From NCBI RefSeq assembly GCF_036227485.1, contig NZ_CP109479.1, positions 806,001 to 870,000 of the forward strand: a DNA stretch of 64,000 bases. Reading direction: 5' to 3'. Origin of the DNA: Streptomyces sp. NBC_01451. Its GTDB lineage: Bacteria > Actinomycetota > Actinomycetes > Streptomycetales > Streptomycetaceae. This document shows, piece after piece, positions 43,814 through 51,921 of this stretch. Position numbers and translations under genes: made by a program. The number at the start of each line of letters is the position of its first letter. The stretch's first letter is position 1. Under the pieces are notes generated by a model. It saw nothing but the letters and a program-made list of their open reading frames with translations, did not search any database and was not told the DNA's origin.

Positions 43814-44857
43814 TCAGAGTTCGAGGGTCACGAAGCCGTCCTCCGCGTCCGGCTCCGGCGCGGTCACCGTGTAACCGAAGCGGTTCCTGAGGGAGCTGAC
43901 GTCCCAGAGCGCGGCACGGTCGCGGTAGTTGAAGACGATCTCCTTGCGGGCTCCGCCGTGCTGGAGGATCCGGGACATGGCGATGTCGTCGGGGTGGTCG
44001 TGCCGGGCGCCGCTCGTGGAGATCAGATAGCGGTCGCAGTCGAGGAGGCCGAGCAGGTCGTTGGAGAGGTTGTGGCCACTGCCGTGGTGGGCGACCTTCA
44101 GGACGTCGACGTGCAGCCGTCCGCCCGCCGCCTCGGCCCGGGGCCGTATCGAGTCGACGAGCCGCCGGTCGTCGGCGTCCCCCGTGAGGACGATCCGCCG
44201 GTCCTCGAACTCGAAGAGCAGTCCGATGCTGGTGACGTTCGTCGGCGAGGTGTCCGCCTTGAACGGCGTCGCGGCGAGCCGTTCCACGTCCACGGCGCCG
44301 CCGAAGTGCTCGAAGCCGGGGACGGCGGGCGGCTCGTCGGGGTCCCGGCCCGGGATCAGCCCGTGGGCGGCGCACTCCCTCACCCACACCGGGGCCAGCC
44401 GCTCCAGCTGCCGCCTGTCGGGCGAGAGCACCTCCATCGTGGACCCGTCGTCGAACCAGCCGAGCTGCCGGCCGACCTCCGCGCCACGCCCGCCGAACGC
44501 GTCGTTCCAGGGCACCTTCTGCGCCAGCAGCGCGCTGGTGAGCCGCTCGCCGTCCTGCGCGCCGAACCCCTCGGTGTCGAGGAGGTGGTCGAACCCGTTG
44601 AACCAGACGTCGCCGATCTCCACCGACCGGTCCGGATCGTCCAGCAGGGCGAGCACTCCGAGAATGTGGTCCTGGTCGACATGCGTGACGACGAGGACGT
44701 CCACCAGCCCGTCCAGTCCGGCGAGCACCGGCTTGATCAGCGGATACGTGCCCGCGCGACCACCGTCGACGAGGATCCGCCGGACGAACGTGTCGTCGCC
44801 GTATTCCAGGAGCAGGCAGTCGCCGTCCTCGCCGGGCATCATCGTGAAGCGGATCAT
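43814..44857 (-). CDS. Metallo-beta-lactamase-fold hydrolase, ComEC C-terminal-like
   Basis: 347 residues. Metal motif 1 is THVDQDH (His59, Asp61, Asp63, His64). Later ligands are in LTGDADD and VAHHGSGHN, the wording typical of the ComEC/Rec2 MBL domain and of stand-alone nucleases or hydrolases of that clade. There are no membrane segments, so it acts in the cytoplasm. It is third in an operon with a caspase and a partner protein, a context seen for MBL proteins in bacterial conflict systems. The substrate may be nucleic acid or a nucleotide (inference). The gap to the preceding gene is 51 bp. Confidence 0.9.
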   Translation of the reverse strand: MIRFTMMPGEDGDCLLLEYGDDTFVRRILVDGGRAGTYPLIKPVLAGLDGLVDVLVVTHVDQDHILGVLALLDDPDRSVEIGDVWFNGFDHLLDTEGFGAQDGERLTSALLAQKVPWNDAFGGRGAEVGRQLGWFDDGSTMEVLSPDRRQLERLAPVWVRECAAHGLIPGRDPDEPPAVPGFEHFGGAVDVERLAATPFKADTSPTNVTSIGLLFEFEDRRIVLTGDADDRRLVDSIRPRAEAAGGRLHVDVLKVAHHGSGHNLSNDLLGLLDCDRYLISTSGARHDHPDDIAMSRILQHGGARKEIVFNYRDRAALWDVSSLRNRFGYTVTAPEPDAEDGFVTLEL

Positions 44858-44870
44858 CGCGGCCTCCCAA

Positions 44871-44905
44871 GCCGGGTCTCTCGCCGGTCTCTCACCGGGT
44901 CTCTC
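44871..44905. repeat. Three short direct repeats in the caspase operon
   Basis: GCCGGGTCTCTC, GCCGGTCTCTC and ACCGGGTCTCTC follow one another in the 51-bp gap between the 427-residue-protein gene and the MBL gene. This is a small expansion, likely to vary in copy number, just upstream of the MBL ribosome-binding region. Confidence 0.7.
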
Positions 44906-44908
44906 GCG

Positions 44909-46192
44909 CTACTGGGGCACTCCTCGCAGTCCGACGATCACGAACGGCTCGCGCATGTCCACGCGGTAGGACAGCAGACGCGCCTGGTCGAGGCGGGCGA
45001 CGCACTCCGGGTCGTCGGGGAACTCGGAGAGGCCGTGGATGAGGCGGCTCAGGCCCAGGGTGAAGACCGGGACGCCCCGGTCGAAGGCCTCGACGAGGGC
45101 GTCCCGCGCCGCGCGCAGTTCGGTCTCGGTGTGGGCGCGGCGCAGATGGCGCATGCCCCACAGCAGTGAGCCGTCGCTCAGCCAGTCGAACTCGCGGCGC
45201 AGATGGTCGAGCCAGGCGTCCCAGCGGTGCCGTCGCTCGGTGAGCTCGCTGCCGACCAGGACATAGGCGCCGGCCACCGCGGCGAGGGGGTTGTCCATCT
45301 TGGCGTAGAGCAGTTCCTCGGCGTCCTTGACCAGCGCCGCCGCCGTGTCGAAGGCGCCCCGGGTCATGTAGCCGAGGGCGGGTCCCACCCGGCTGTCGCG
45401 GACGGTGACGGAGACGGTACTGCCGGTCGGGCTCTGCCGTTCGTTGACCAGCACCTCGATCTGCGCGTTCCCCCAGGGCGCGGGAAGGGTGACGACGTAC
45501 TCGGCGCCGGTCAGCGAGACGACGAGGAACTGGCGTCGGCCCGTGGGCCCCTGGAGGGTGGAGGCGCCCTGTTCGTCGACGGGTCCGTGCGGGCCGAAGC
45601 GGTAGAGGCGGGCGGCGGCGTCGCCCAGGTCGAGGCTGGGCACGGTGTGCGGCGCCGAGCGGGCCAGGTCGAGGGCGATCGGCTCCGGTGAGGGTCCGTC
45701 GGTCAGGGCGAGCATCGTGGCGAAGCGCCGGCTCTCGGGCTTCGGATCGCCGACCCAGACCGCGCTCCCCGGCGGCACCACCCCGCCCGTCGACCACACC
45801 CCGGAGCGCGATCCCCGGGACCGGGGCACCGGGATCGTCTCGGCGTCGTGGTAGGCGCCGTACGGCTCGATGTTGCCCATGAGGTACTGCCAGGAGTGCG
45901 ACTCGTAGGGCGAGGGCGCGGTACACAGCGTCACATGGGTGTCCCTGCCCTCGCTCACCTCGGCGTCCTTGGACAGCACGACGCCCGAGGGCAGCGTCGC
46001 GGAGACGAGGTAGCGCCCGGGGTCCACCTCGTAGCGGGCGGCCGGTGCCGAGGTCCCGCAGGGGAAGAGGACGCCCCGGTGGGCGCTGCCGGTGCCGTCC
46101 GCCGGATAGATGTCGCCGACGACCTTCGCCCCGTCGGGCAGGTCGGACTCGTGGAGGCTCAGCGCCACGGTGATCCGCAGGCCGGTGCTCAT
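44909..46192 (-). CDS. Caspase-associated protein of unknown function (427 aa)
   Basis: No family can be named with confidence. The first ~90 residues look like a carboxypeptidase-regulatory-like beta sandwich (YEVDPGRYLVSATLPSGVVLSKDAEV). The middle (150-260) is beta-rich. The C-terminal ~150 is helical, with a pattern KMDNPLAAVAGAYVLVGSEL and WLDHLRREFDWLSDGSLLWG that I associate with accessory regions of bacterial caspase proteins. There is no signal or membrane segment. The ATG overlaps the caspase stop (ATGA), so the two are made together and probably interact. The frame is open upstream, but the start at 46192 (MSTGLRITVAL) is clear. Confidence 0.8.
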   Translation of the reverse strand: MSTGLRITVALSLHESDLPDGAKVVGDIYPADGTGSAHRGVLFPCGTSAPAARYEVDPGRYLVSATLPSGVVLSKDAEVSEGRDTHVTLCTAPSPYESHSWQYLMGNIEPYGAYHDAETIPVPRSRGSRSGVWSTGGVVPPGSAVWVGDPKPESRRFATMLALTDGPSPEPIALDLARSAPHTVPSLDLGDAAARLYRFGPHGPVDEQGASTLQGPTGRRQFLVVSLTGAEYVVTLPAPWGNAQIEVLVNERQSPTGSTVSVTVRDSRVGPALGYMTRGAFDTAAALVKDAEELLYAKMDNPLAAVAGAYVLVGSELTERRHRWDAWLDHLRREFDWLSDGSLLWGMRHLRRAHTETELRAARDALVEAFDRGVPVFTLGLSRLIHGLSEFPDDPECVARLDQARLLSYRVDMREPFVIVGLRGVPQ

Positions 46193-47373
46193 GACGGCTT
46201 CCCCAACTGCACGCGCCGGAACACCGGCCGTACGGTGACCGGTTTGGTCCGCACCTCCTGGTCGCCGAGATGCGCCTCGAAGACGTAGTTGCCGAAGCCG
46301 AGTTCGATGGCCCACTCGCCCTGGGGGTCTTCCGCGTCGATGTCGTCGGCAGGCCGGCGAAGCCGTTCCCGGCCGTCCTGTCCGTCCTCCCGGCACACGA
46401 ACTCGGCCCCGGCGTTGTCCTCGGCCGGGTCGCAGCCGACGTACACCGGGACGACGGGGGTGCCGGGGAGTTGGTGGAGGACGAAGACGGGCAGTTCACC
46501 GACCGAGGGGACCTGGACGCCCGCGACGGCGCCGGCGAAGCGCGGCTGGTGCATGAAGTGGTCGATGGCCGTGAGGAGTTGGGAGGTGTTGACCTGCCAG
46601 TCGCCCTCGGGGTCGTCGCTGGCGGCCCCGGCGAGGCTCTTCAGCAGGGCCTCGGTGAACAGGCTGACCTGTCCGGGCCGGGCGTGCGAGCGGTCGCCCG
46701 CGAGGGTGGCGTAGTAGGGGATGTGGAAGCGCCGGGGCAGGTCCAGCGGGCGCGCGCCGGCGCCGAGCGGGGTGCGGCCGGCGAACCGGGTGCCCGAACT
46801 CTCGATCAGGACATCGGAGTTGGAGCGGCAGGCGTCGACGAAGAACACCTGCTGGCCGGCCTTGCAGCGCTTGAGGCCGTTCATCAGTCCGGCGAAGTCC
46901 AGTGCTCCGTTGAGGGGGTTGTGGTGGTCGGCGAAGATGTCGGCGGCGAGCAGCGCCATGTCCTCGCCCTGGGAGATGCCGTGTCCGCAGAAGTAGAAGA
47001 GGAGCCGGTTGTCGACGTGGGTGTCACCCCGGTCGTACCAGTCGGCGACCGCGGCGACGAGGTTGTCGATGGTCGCCTCGTCGACGTCGTGGTCGGTCCC
47101 GGTACGGGGGTCGGTGAACGGCGCCGGGTGCTCCTCGCTGAGCAGCAGGGCCACGCTGCCGAGGGGGCGTTCGGGGTCGTTGTACTCGGCGAGCAGCCAG
47201 GTGGCGAAGGCGCGGGCCGAGACCGGGGGTGAGCTCAGCTGGCGCATCCCGTCGGAGTCGGCGACCGGTGACTCACCGCCGGCGAGGTGGGGATACCTGC
47301 CGACTCCGACGACCAGCGCATGGGTGCGCGGCGGATCGGCCGCCTCTTCGAGATGGATCACTGAACCGGCCAT
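46189..47373 (-). CDS. Caspase-like peptidase (C14 family)
   Basis: 394 residues. The caspase fold spans about 15-270, with the catalytic His131 in LLFYFCGHGISQG and the catalytic Cys182 in VFFVDACRSNSD. The N-terminal strand THALVVGVGRYPHLAGG is typical. The C-terminal ~110 residues form a separate beta-rich module (GEWAIELGFGNYVFEAHLGD). It is a putative cysteine protease of the bacterial caspase/orthocaspase type, likely cleaving after Arg, Lys or Asp. The true start is ATG 47373, 4 bases after GGAGG. It heads the caspase-partner-MBL operon and is divergent from the DUF2235 gene. Confidence 0.92.
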   Translation of the reverse strand: MAGSVIHLEEAADPPRTHALVVGVGRYPHLAGGESPVADSDGMRQLSSPPVSARAFATWLLAEYNDPERPLGSVALLLSEEHPAPFTDPRTGTDHDVDEATIDNLVAAVADWYDRGDTHVDNRLLFYFCGHGISQGEDMALLAADIFADHHNPLNGALDFAGLMNGLKRCKAGQQVFFVDACRSNSDVLIESSGTRFAGRTPLGAGARPLDLPRRFHIPYYATLAGDRSHARPGQVSLFTEALLKSLAGAASDDPEGDWQVNTSQLLTAIDHFMHQPRFAGAVAGVQVPSVGELPVFVLHQLPGTPVVPVYVGCDPAEDNAGAEFVCREDGQDGRERLRRPADDIDAEDPQGEWAIELGFGNYVFEAHLGDQEVRTKPVTVRPVFRRVQLGKPS

Positions 47374-47454
47374 GGATCCTCCGGAACACCACCGCTCCCG
47401 GGCATGCCACTTGGCAGCATTTCTCCTACTATATTTCGTACAACCCGGTATGTC

Positions 47455-47468
47455 CTGGCGTACGCCAG
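47455..47468. promoter_or_regulatory. Perfect 14-bp palindrome between caspase and DUF2235 genes
   Basis: CTGGCGTACGCCAG reads the same on both strands. It lies in the 112-bp divergent gap, just before the DUF2235 ribosome-binding site. A leftward promoter is visible beside it: AGGACA, 17 bp, TATAGT (the TATAGT is the complement of ACTATA near 47428-47433). A second small repeat, TGCCACTTGGCA (47405-47416), lies closer to the caspase start. A shared regulator for both sides is likely; none is encoded next to it. Confidence 0.6.
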
Positions 47469-47485
47469 TGAAGGTGAGGCCCGCC

Positions 47486-48547
47486 ATGGCCAAGAACCTC
47501 GTCATCTGTCTGGACGGCACGGGCAACCAGCTGCGGGCGAAGGGCAACACGAACGTCGTGCGGCTCTACGAGATGCTGGACCTCTCCGACCCCGCCCGGC
47601 AGATCGCGTACTACGACCCCGGTGTCGGCACGTTCTCCGCGGCGGGCGCCTGGACGCCCGTGGGCCGCCGGCTGTCGAAGCTCTTCGGGCTCGCCCTCGG
47701 TTCCGGGATCAGGGTCAACCTCGCCGAGGCGTACACGTACCTGATGCGGCACTACGAACCGGGCGACCACATCCACGTGTTCGGCTTCAGCCGGGGCGCG
47801 TACACGGCCCGCGCGCTCACCGGCATGCTCAAGGCGATCGGCCTGCTGCGGCCCGGACTGGAGAACCTCGTCCCGTACGCCGTGTCGGTCTACGCCAGGA
47901 ACAGGACCTTCACCGCCGACGACTGGGCCCAACTCCACCGGTTCGCGGGCACGTTCAGCATCAGGGTGGAGGCCCGGACCGGTATCCCGGTCGACTACCT
48001 GGGCATGTGGGACTCCGTGAAGGCGGCCGGCATCCTGCGGTGGAACCTGCGCTGGCCGCACACCCGGCAGGTGCCGGGCGCCCTCCGGGTCCGGCACGCG
48101 GTCTCCATCGACGAGAAGCGGACGCCCTACCGCGAGTACCTGGTCACGCCGGGCGAACAGCCGGCGCTGCCGGACAGGGTCGAGCAGGTGTGGTTCGCGG
48201 GAGTCCACTCGGACGTCGGCGGCACCTTCGAGGACGATCACCGGCTGGCCACCATCGCCCTCAAGTGGGTCGTGGACGGCGCCCTCGCCGTCGACGGCAA
48301 GGGGATCCTGCTGAAGCCCGGTGCGTACCGGCGCGAGCTGACGGTCGGCCCCGCGTACGCGCTGGGCACGGTGCACCGGATGGGCCGGGTCTGGGCCCTG
48401 CTGACCTACCGGCGCCGCCGGCTGCCCCCGCACGCCCGGGTGCACGCGAGCGTCCGCGCCCGCGTCGGCGAGCTGCCGGACTACGGCTCACGCATCCCGC
48501 AGACGGTCACCTGGGCCGACGAGGACTGGCTCACCGGCCGGGGGTGA
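47486..48547 (+). CDS. DUF2235 alpha/beta hydrolase (Tle1-like phospholipase fold)
   Basis: 353 residues with DUF2235 hallmarks: NLVICLDGTGNQL at the start, the nucleophile elbow HVFGFSRGAYTARAL (Ser102), the WDSVKA segment, and VWFAGVHSDVGGTFED. DUF2235 includes T6SS phospholipase effectors of the Tle1 type, but members in actinobacteria lack T6SS. No signal peptide is seen, so the protein would act inside the cell. It is divergent from the caspase operon, suggesting joint regulation. It could be a toxic lipase or esterase effector or a house enzyme; the sequence alone does not decide. Confidence 0.9.
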   Translation: MAKNLVICLDGTGNQLRAKGNTNVVRLYEMLDLSDPARQIAYYDPGVGTFSAAGAWTPVGRRLSKLFGLALGSGIRVNLAEAYTYLMRHYEPGDHIHVFGFSRGAYTARALTGMLKAIGLLRPGLENLVPYAVSVYARNRTFTADDWAQLHRFAGTFSIRVEARTGIPVDYLGMWDSVKAAGILRWNLRWPHTRQVPGALRVRHAVSIDEKRTPYREYLVTPGEQPALPDRVEQVWFAGVHSDVGGTFEDDHRLATIALKWVVDGALAVDGKGILLKPGAYRRELTVGPAYALGTVHRMGRVWALLTYRRRRLPPHARVHASVRARVGELPDYGSRIPQTVTWADEDWLTGRG

Positions 48548-48589
48548 CATCCGCAGGACACCCTCCCCGCCTCCGACTCCCCGCTCTCG

Positions 48590-49255
48590 TCAGGTCAGTT
48601 CGAGTACACCCCGCCGCACGGCCTCCGAGACCGCCGCGGCCCTGTTGTCGACCCTGAGCTTGCGGTAGACGCGCACCAGATGCGTCTTGACGGTGGCCTC
48701 GCTGAGGAACAGCGCCCCGGCGATGGCCCGGTTGCTGAGCCCCTCGGCCATCAGCCGGACGACCTCGATCTCGCGCCCGCTCAACTCCTGCTCCGGGCTG
48801 ACCACTTGACCGACGAGTTCCCCGACGATCTCCGGTGCCAGCCCCAGCGCCCCGGCGGCGGCCCCGCGCACCGCGCGGAACAGCTCCTCGGGCGGCCCCG
48901 CCTTGAGCACATAGCCCCGGGCGCCCGCCTCCAACGCCCGCACCACATCGGCCCGTCCGGCATAGCTGGTCAGCATCACCACCGCCACACCGGGCGCCTC
49001 GGCGGCGAGCCGGCGGATCGCCTCGATCCCGTCGATCCCGCCTGCCGGGCTCCCGAACCGGAGGTCCATCAGCGCGACATCGGGAAGCATCCGGGCGACC
49101 AGGGAGACAGCCTCCTCACCGCTGCCCGCCTCGGCGATCACCTCGATGCCGGGTTCGCCCTCCAGGAGCGCGCGCAGTCCCGCCCGTACGACGGCGTGGT
49201 CGTCCGCGACCAGGACGCGCAGCGGCCCGGCCGCGCCGGGCGGGTCCGCGGTCAT
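48590..49255 (-). CDS. LuxR/NarL family response regulator
   Basis: 221 residues. The receiver domain runs from VLVADDHAVVRAGLRALL (acidic pocket Asp-Asp) through the phospho-acceptor Asp in VALMDLRFG, the Thr in VVMLTSYAG and the Lys in YVLKAGPP. The C-terminal LuxR helix-turn-helix is LSGREIEVVRLMAEGLSNRAIAGALF and onward. It pairs with the histidine kinase upstream, overlapping by 4 bases (ATGA). Confidence 0.94.
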   Translation of the reverse strand: MTADPPGAAGPLRVLVADDHAVVRAGLRALLEGEPGIEVIAEAGSGEEAVSLVARMLPDVALMDLRFGSPAGGIDGIEAIRRLAAEAPGVAVVMLTSYAGRADVVRALEAGARGYVLKAGPPEELFRAVRGAAAGALGLAPEIVGELVGQVVSPEQELSGREIEVVRLMAEGLSNRAIAGALFLSEATVKTHLVRVYRKLRVDNRAAAVSEAVRRGVLELT

Positions 49256-50529
49256 CGCGCGGTCACCGTGGGGACGGGCGCGACGGGTCCCGCTGCGGCC
49301 TGCGGCCGGGGCCGCGCGGAGACCGTGGCCCGGATCCGGGTGCCCCGGCCCGGTGCCCCGCTGACGTCCAGGTCACCGCCGTACTCGCGCAGCCTGGCCC
49401 GCGCCGCGGGCAGTCCGAAACCGCGGCCCGGGCCCGTCGGCGTACGGGTGAGGACCTCGGCCGGGTCGAATCCGACGCCGTCGTCGCTGACTTCGAGGTC
49501 CACCCGGTCGGGCTGCCGCCGGCTGAGGGTGACCTGGACGTTCACCGCGTGGGCGTGTTCGCGGACGTTGGCCAGTGTGCTCTGCGCGACGCGGAACAGG
49601 GTGGTGGCGGCGTGTTCGTCGAGGACCGGCTGGGGGTCGCCGACCGCCCGGAACCGTACCTGGGCGGCGGTCCCGTCGGCCTGGGAGCGCGCGCACAGCA
49701 CGCGCAGCGCGCCTTCGAGGCCGGTCTCGGCGACGGCTGCCGGGGTGAGGTCGCCGATCATGCGGCGGGTCTCGGTGAGGTTGGTGCCCAGGCCGTCGGC
49801 GACCGCCCGTACGCGCGTGCGGGCCACGTCGGGGCGGTCGTCCCAGTCCCGGTCGGCGGCCTGGAGCAGCATCAGGCCGCCGGCGAGTTCCTGGGCGAGG
49901 GTGTCGTGCAGGTCGCGGGCGATGCGCGTCCGCTCCGCCAGCACACCCGCCCGGCGCTGTTGCCGGGCGACGAGGTCGCGCGTGTCGCGCAGTTCCTCGA
50001 CGAGACGCCGGCGCGCCTCGGCGTCCCGTTGCTGGGCGCGGTAGAGGGCGACGGTTCCCCAGACGGCCGCCACGGGCACCAGCACGCTGTCGATCATGAA
50101 CCGGCCGCCGGCCGCGACCTGTGCTGTGACGAGCACGACAGTGATGAGGGCGAGTGCCGCGGTCGCGGACCGGCGGCCGAGCACGCGCTGCGCGGCGCAC
50201 GCGAGCGGCAGGGCGCACCACACGAAGGCGGAGGTCAGCGCGGCGGGCACAAGGAACAGCAGGAGGCCCCACAGTGCGAGCAGCACCGGAATCCAGGCCG
50301 CCCGGCCGACCGCTCCGAGCCGGCCCCACAGCGTCACTCCGCCCGTGTACGTGAGCGCGAGCAACCCGCTGACGGTCGCGATGTACCAGCACAACTCGCT
50401 GTTGAGCCAGGTGAGTTGGAGCAGCGCGGATGCCACGATGACGAAGAACGCCAGATGCGACACGTGTTCCAGGGTGAACCACCTGCCGCGAACCGTCAGC
50501 GGTGAACGGACGGGGGCACGGTCGGACAC
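49252..50529 (-). CDS. Two-component sensor histidine kinase (HisKA_3 type)
   Basis: 425 residues. Five to six hydrophobic helices span about 25-165. A dimerisation/phospho-acceptor motif AERTRIARDLHDTLAQELAGGLMLLQ follows near residue 200. The HATPase domain has SDDGVGFDPAE and GRGFGLPAARARLREYGG. It is the NarL-partner (LiaS-like) class, sensing a membrane or envelope signal. The start is GTG 50529 after AAGGGGA. The signal and target genes are not evident from neighbours. Confidence 0.93.
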   Translation of the reverse strand: MSDRAPVRSPLTVRGRWFTLEHVSHLAFFVIVASALLQLTWLNSELCWYIATVSGLLALTYTGGVTLWGRLGAVGRAAWIPVLLALWGLLLFLVPAALTSAFVWCALPLACAAQRVLGRRSATAALALITVVLVTAQVAAGGRFMIDSVLVPVAAVWGTVALYRAQQRDAEARRRLVEELRDTRDLVARQQRRAGVLAERTRIARDLHDTLAQELAGGLMLLQAADRDWDDRPDVARTRVRAVADGLGTNLTETRRMIGDLTPAAVAETGLEGALRVLCARSQADGTAAQVRFRAVGDPQPVLDEHAATTLFRVAQSTLANVREHAHAVNVQVTLSRRQPDRVDLEVSDDGVGFDPAEVLTRTPTGPGRGFGLPAARARLREYGGDLDVSGAPGRGTRIRATVSARPRPQAAAGPVAPVPTVTAR

Positions 50530-50623
50530 GGCAGATCCCCTTGGGCGGACTGATCCAATCGAACAGGGCCCCGATTCTATCGACCGTTTGTATGACCGCT
50601 GTGAAGAGTCGGCCGAGGACCGG

Positions 50624-51772
50624 CTACGCGCCGGGGTGCAGCCCCAGTGAGCCGGGGGTCGGATCCCCCTTCACCTCACCGAAGTACAGCGCGAACGTCT
50701 GCTTCCACCGCTCGACCTGCGCCCGGTCGGCCATGAACCGCGGGAAGCCGTCGAGGTTCGCGTTCGGGTACTCCCAGACGGGCTTCAGGCCACCGGCGGG
50801 GGTGATGTCCGTCCGTATCGACCAGCCGTTGGTGACGCTCTGCTGCTGGGCGGTGGAAAGCTGCCAGTTGAGGTAGAGCTTGGCGGCCGTGGTGTTCCGG
50901 CCCTGCTTGAGAATCGCGGCCCGCTGACCCCAGGCCATGAACGGGTGCCCCTCGGCGACGGCCCACCGGACGGGTGCCGTGGACGGCGCCACGAGCGAGC
51001 CACCACCGCCGACACCGAGCGCCTTCTGCCCGCTCGTGGCGGCCAGCCTGGGAGTGTGACTGCCACGGGCGAACTGGACGTCCTGGGCGGCGAACCCGGC
51101 GGCCCAGTCCCAGCCGTAGTGGTCGACGTACAGCTTGAAGAGGTAGAGGACGGCGTCGTCGTCGTGCGGGTAGGACGACGCGATCCGGCCCTTCCACCTC
51201 GGGTCGATCAGGTCGAGCGGGGACTTCGGGGCGTCCGCGCCGACCGCCGCGACGTTGTACATGTAGCTGAAGCCGATCACCGCGACGGCGGTCCAGGCGC
51301 CCTGCGGGTCCTTGAGCGCTTTGTACACCTTGGAGAAGCCCGCCGGCTTGTAGTGCAGCAGGCGCCCCTGCCCCTTCCAGCGGGTGAAGTCGTGGAGGGT
51401 CTGGAGCTGTACGACGTCCGGGACGAGGGTGTCGGTCGCGAACTGGTTGTCCACGCGGACGTCGTGGTACTTGCTGTAGTCCACGACGACCTTGAGGTCG
51501 ATGCCCGGGAATCGGGCCGCGAAGCCCGCGCGTACGCCGTTGCCCTGGCTGTCGACGTCACCGCCCGCGTAGATGACGAGCTTGCCGCCCTCGGCCAGCG
51601 CGGCCTGGTACAGCTCGTCGAGCGTCCGGGTCTCCTCGGCGCCCGTGGCCGAGTGGGATCCGGTGGACGAGGCCGCGGCGGCGGGGGTCCCGGTGGCACC
51701 GAGCGCGCCGACGCCGAGCGCCGCTCCGGCTCCGGTGGCGAGTACACGTCGTCGGCTGAGGAAACTGGACAC
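50624..51772 (-). CDS. Secreted solute-binding protein (extracellular solute-binding family 1/8), Tat signal
   Basis: 382 residues. The Tat signal begins SRRRVLATGAGAALGVGALG and the cleavage region ends near TPAAAAS. The mature protein has the two-lobed solute-binding pattern of iron(III)/polyamine-type ABC systems (EGGKLVIYAGGDVDSQGNG, DVVQLQTLHDFTRWKGQGRL, WKGRIASSYPHDDDAVLYLF, GWSIRTDITPAGG). No permease or ATPase gene is near, so it is an orphan receptor or uses a remote transporter. The start is GTG 51772. The gene is downstream of the lactate-oxidase-type gene, but a strong terminator lies between them. Confidence 0.85.
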   Translation of the reverse strand: MSSFLSRRRVLATGAGAALGVGALGATGTPAAAASSTGSHSATGAEETRTLDELYQAALAEGGKLVIYAGGDVDSQGNGVRAGFAARFPGIDLKVVVDYSKYHDVRVDNQFATDTLVPDVVQLQTLHDFTRWKGQGRLLHYKPAGFSKVYKALKDPQGAWTAVAVIGFSYMYNVAAVGADAPKSPLDLIDPRWKGRIASSYPHDDDAVLYLFKLYVDHYGWDWAAGFAAQDVQFARGSHTPRLAATSGQKALGVGGGGSLVAPSTAPVRWAVAEGHPFMAWGQRAAILKQGRNTTAAKLYLNWQLSTAQQQSVTNGWSIRTDITPAGGLKPVWEYPNANLDGFPRFMADRAQVERWKQTFALYFGEVKGDPTPGSLGLHPGA

Positions 51773-51880
51773 TCTGCGGGCCTCTCGATGGGGGGAGTTG
51801 CGCTGGGAGTTCGATCCTGACGCGGGCGAGAGGGTCCGCGCGTCGGCTGTACGGAGCGGGCCGGCGAGCCGCCGGACGAA

Positions 51881-51910
51881 CCCCCGTTCAACCGATCGGT
51901 TGAACGGGGG
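51881..51910 (-). terminator. Perfect 30-bp palindrome after the hydroxy-acid oxidase gene
   Basis: The left arm CCCCCGTTCAACCGA continues into its exact complement TCGGTTGAACGGGGG, giving a 30-bp symmetric sequence with no loop. It lies 11 bp beyond the stop of the leftward oxidase gene, so it is most likely its terminator. The core AACCGATCGGTT also looks like a TetR-type site, and it is 109 bp upstream of the solute-binding gene start. Confidence 0.7.
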
Positions 51911-51921
51911 TGGCCGGCCGG

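Noticed and set aside
43811..45169. 452-codon plus-strand ORF
   Set aside because: Antisense to the MBL gene and the end of its partner; composition is that of a shadow frame.
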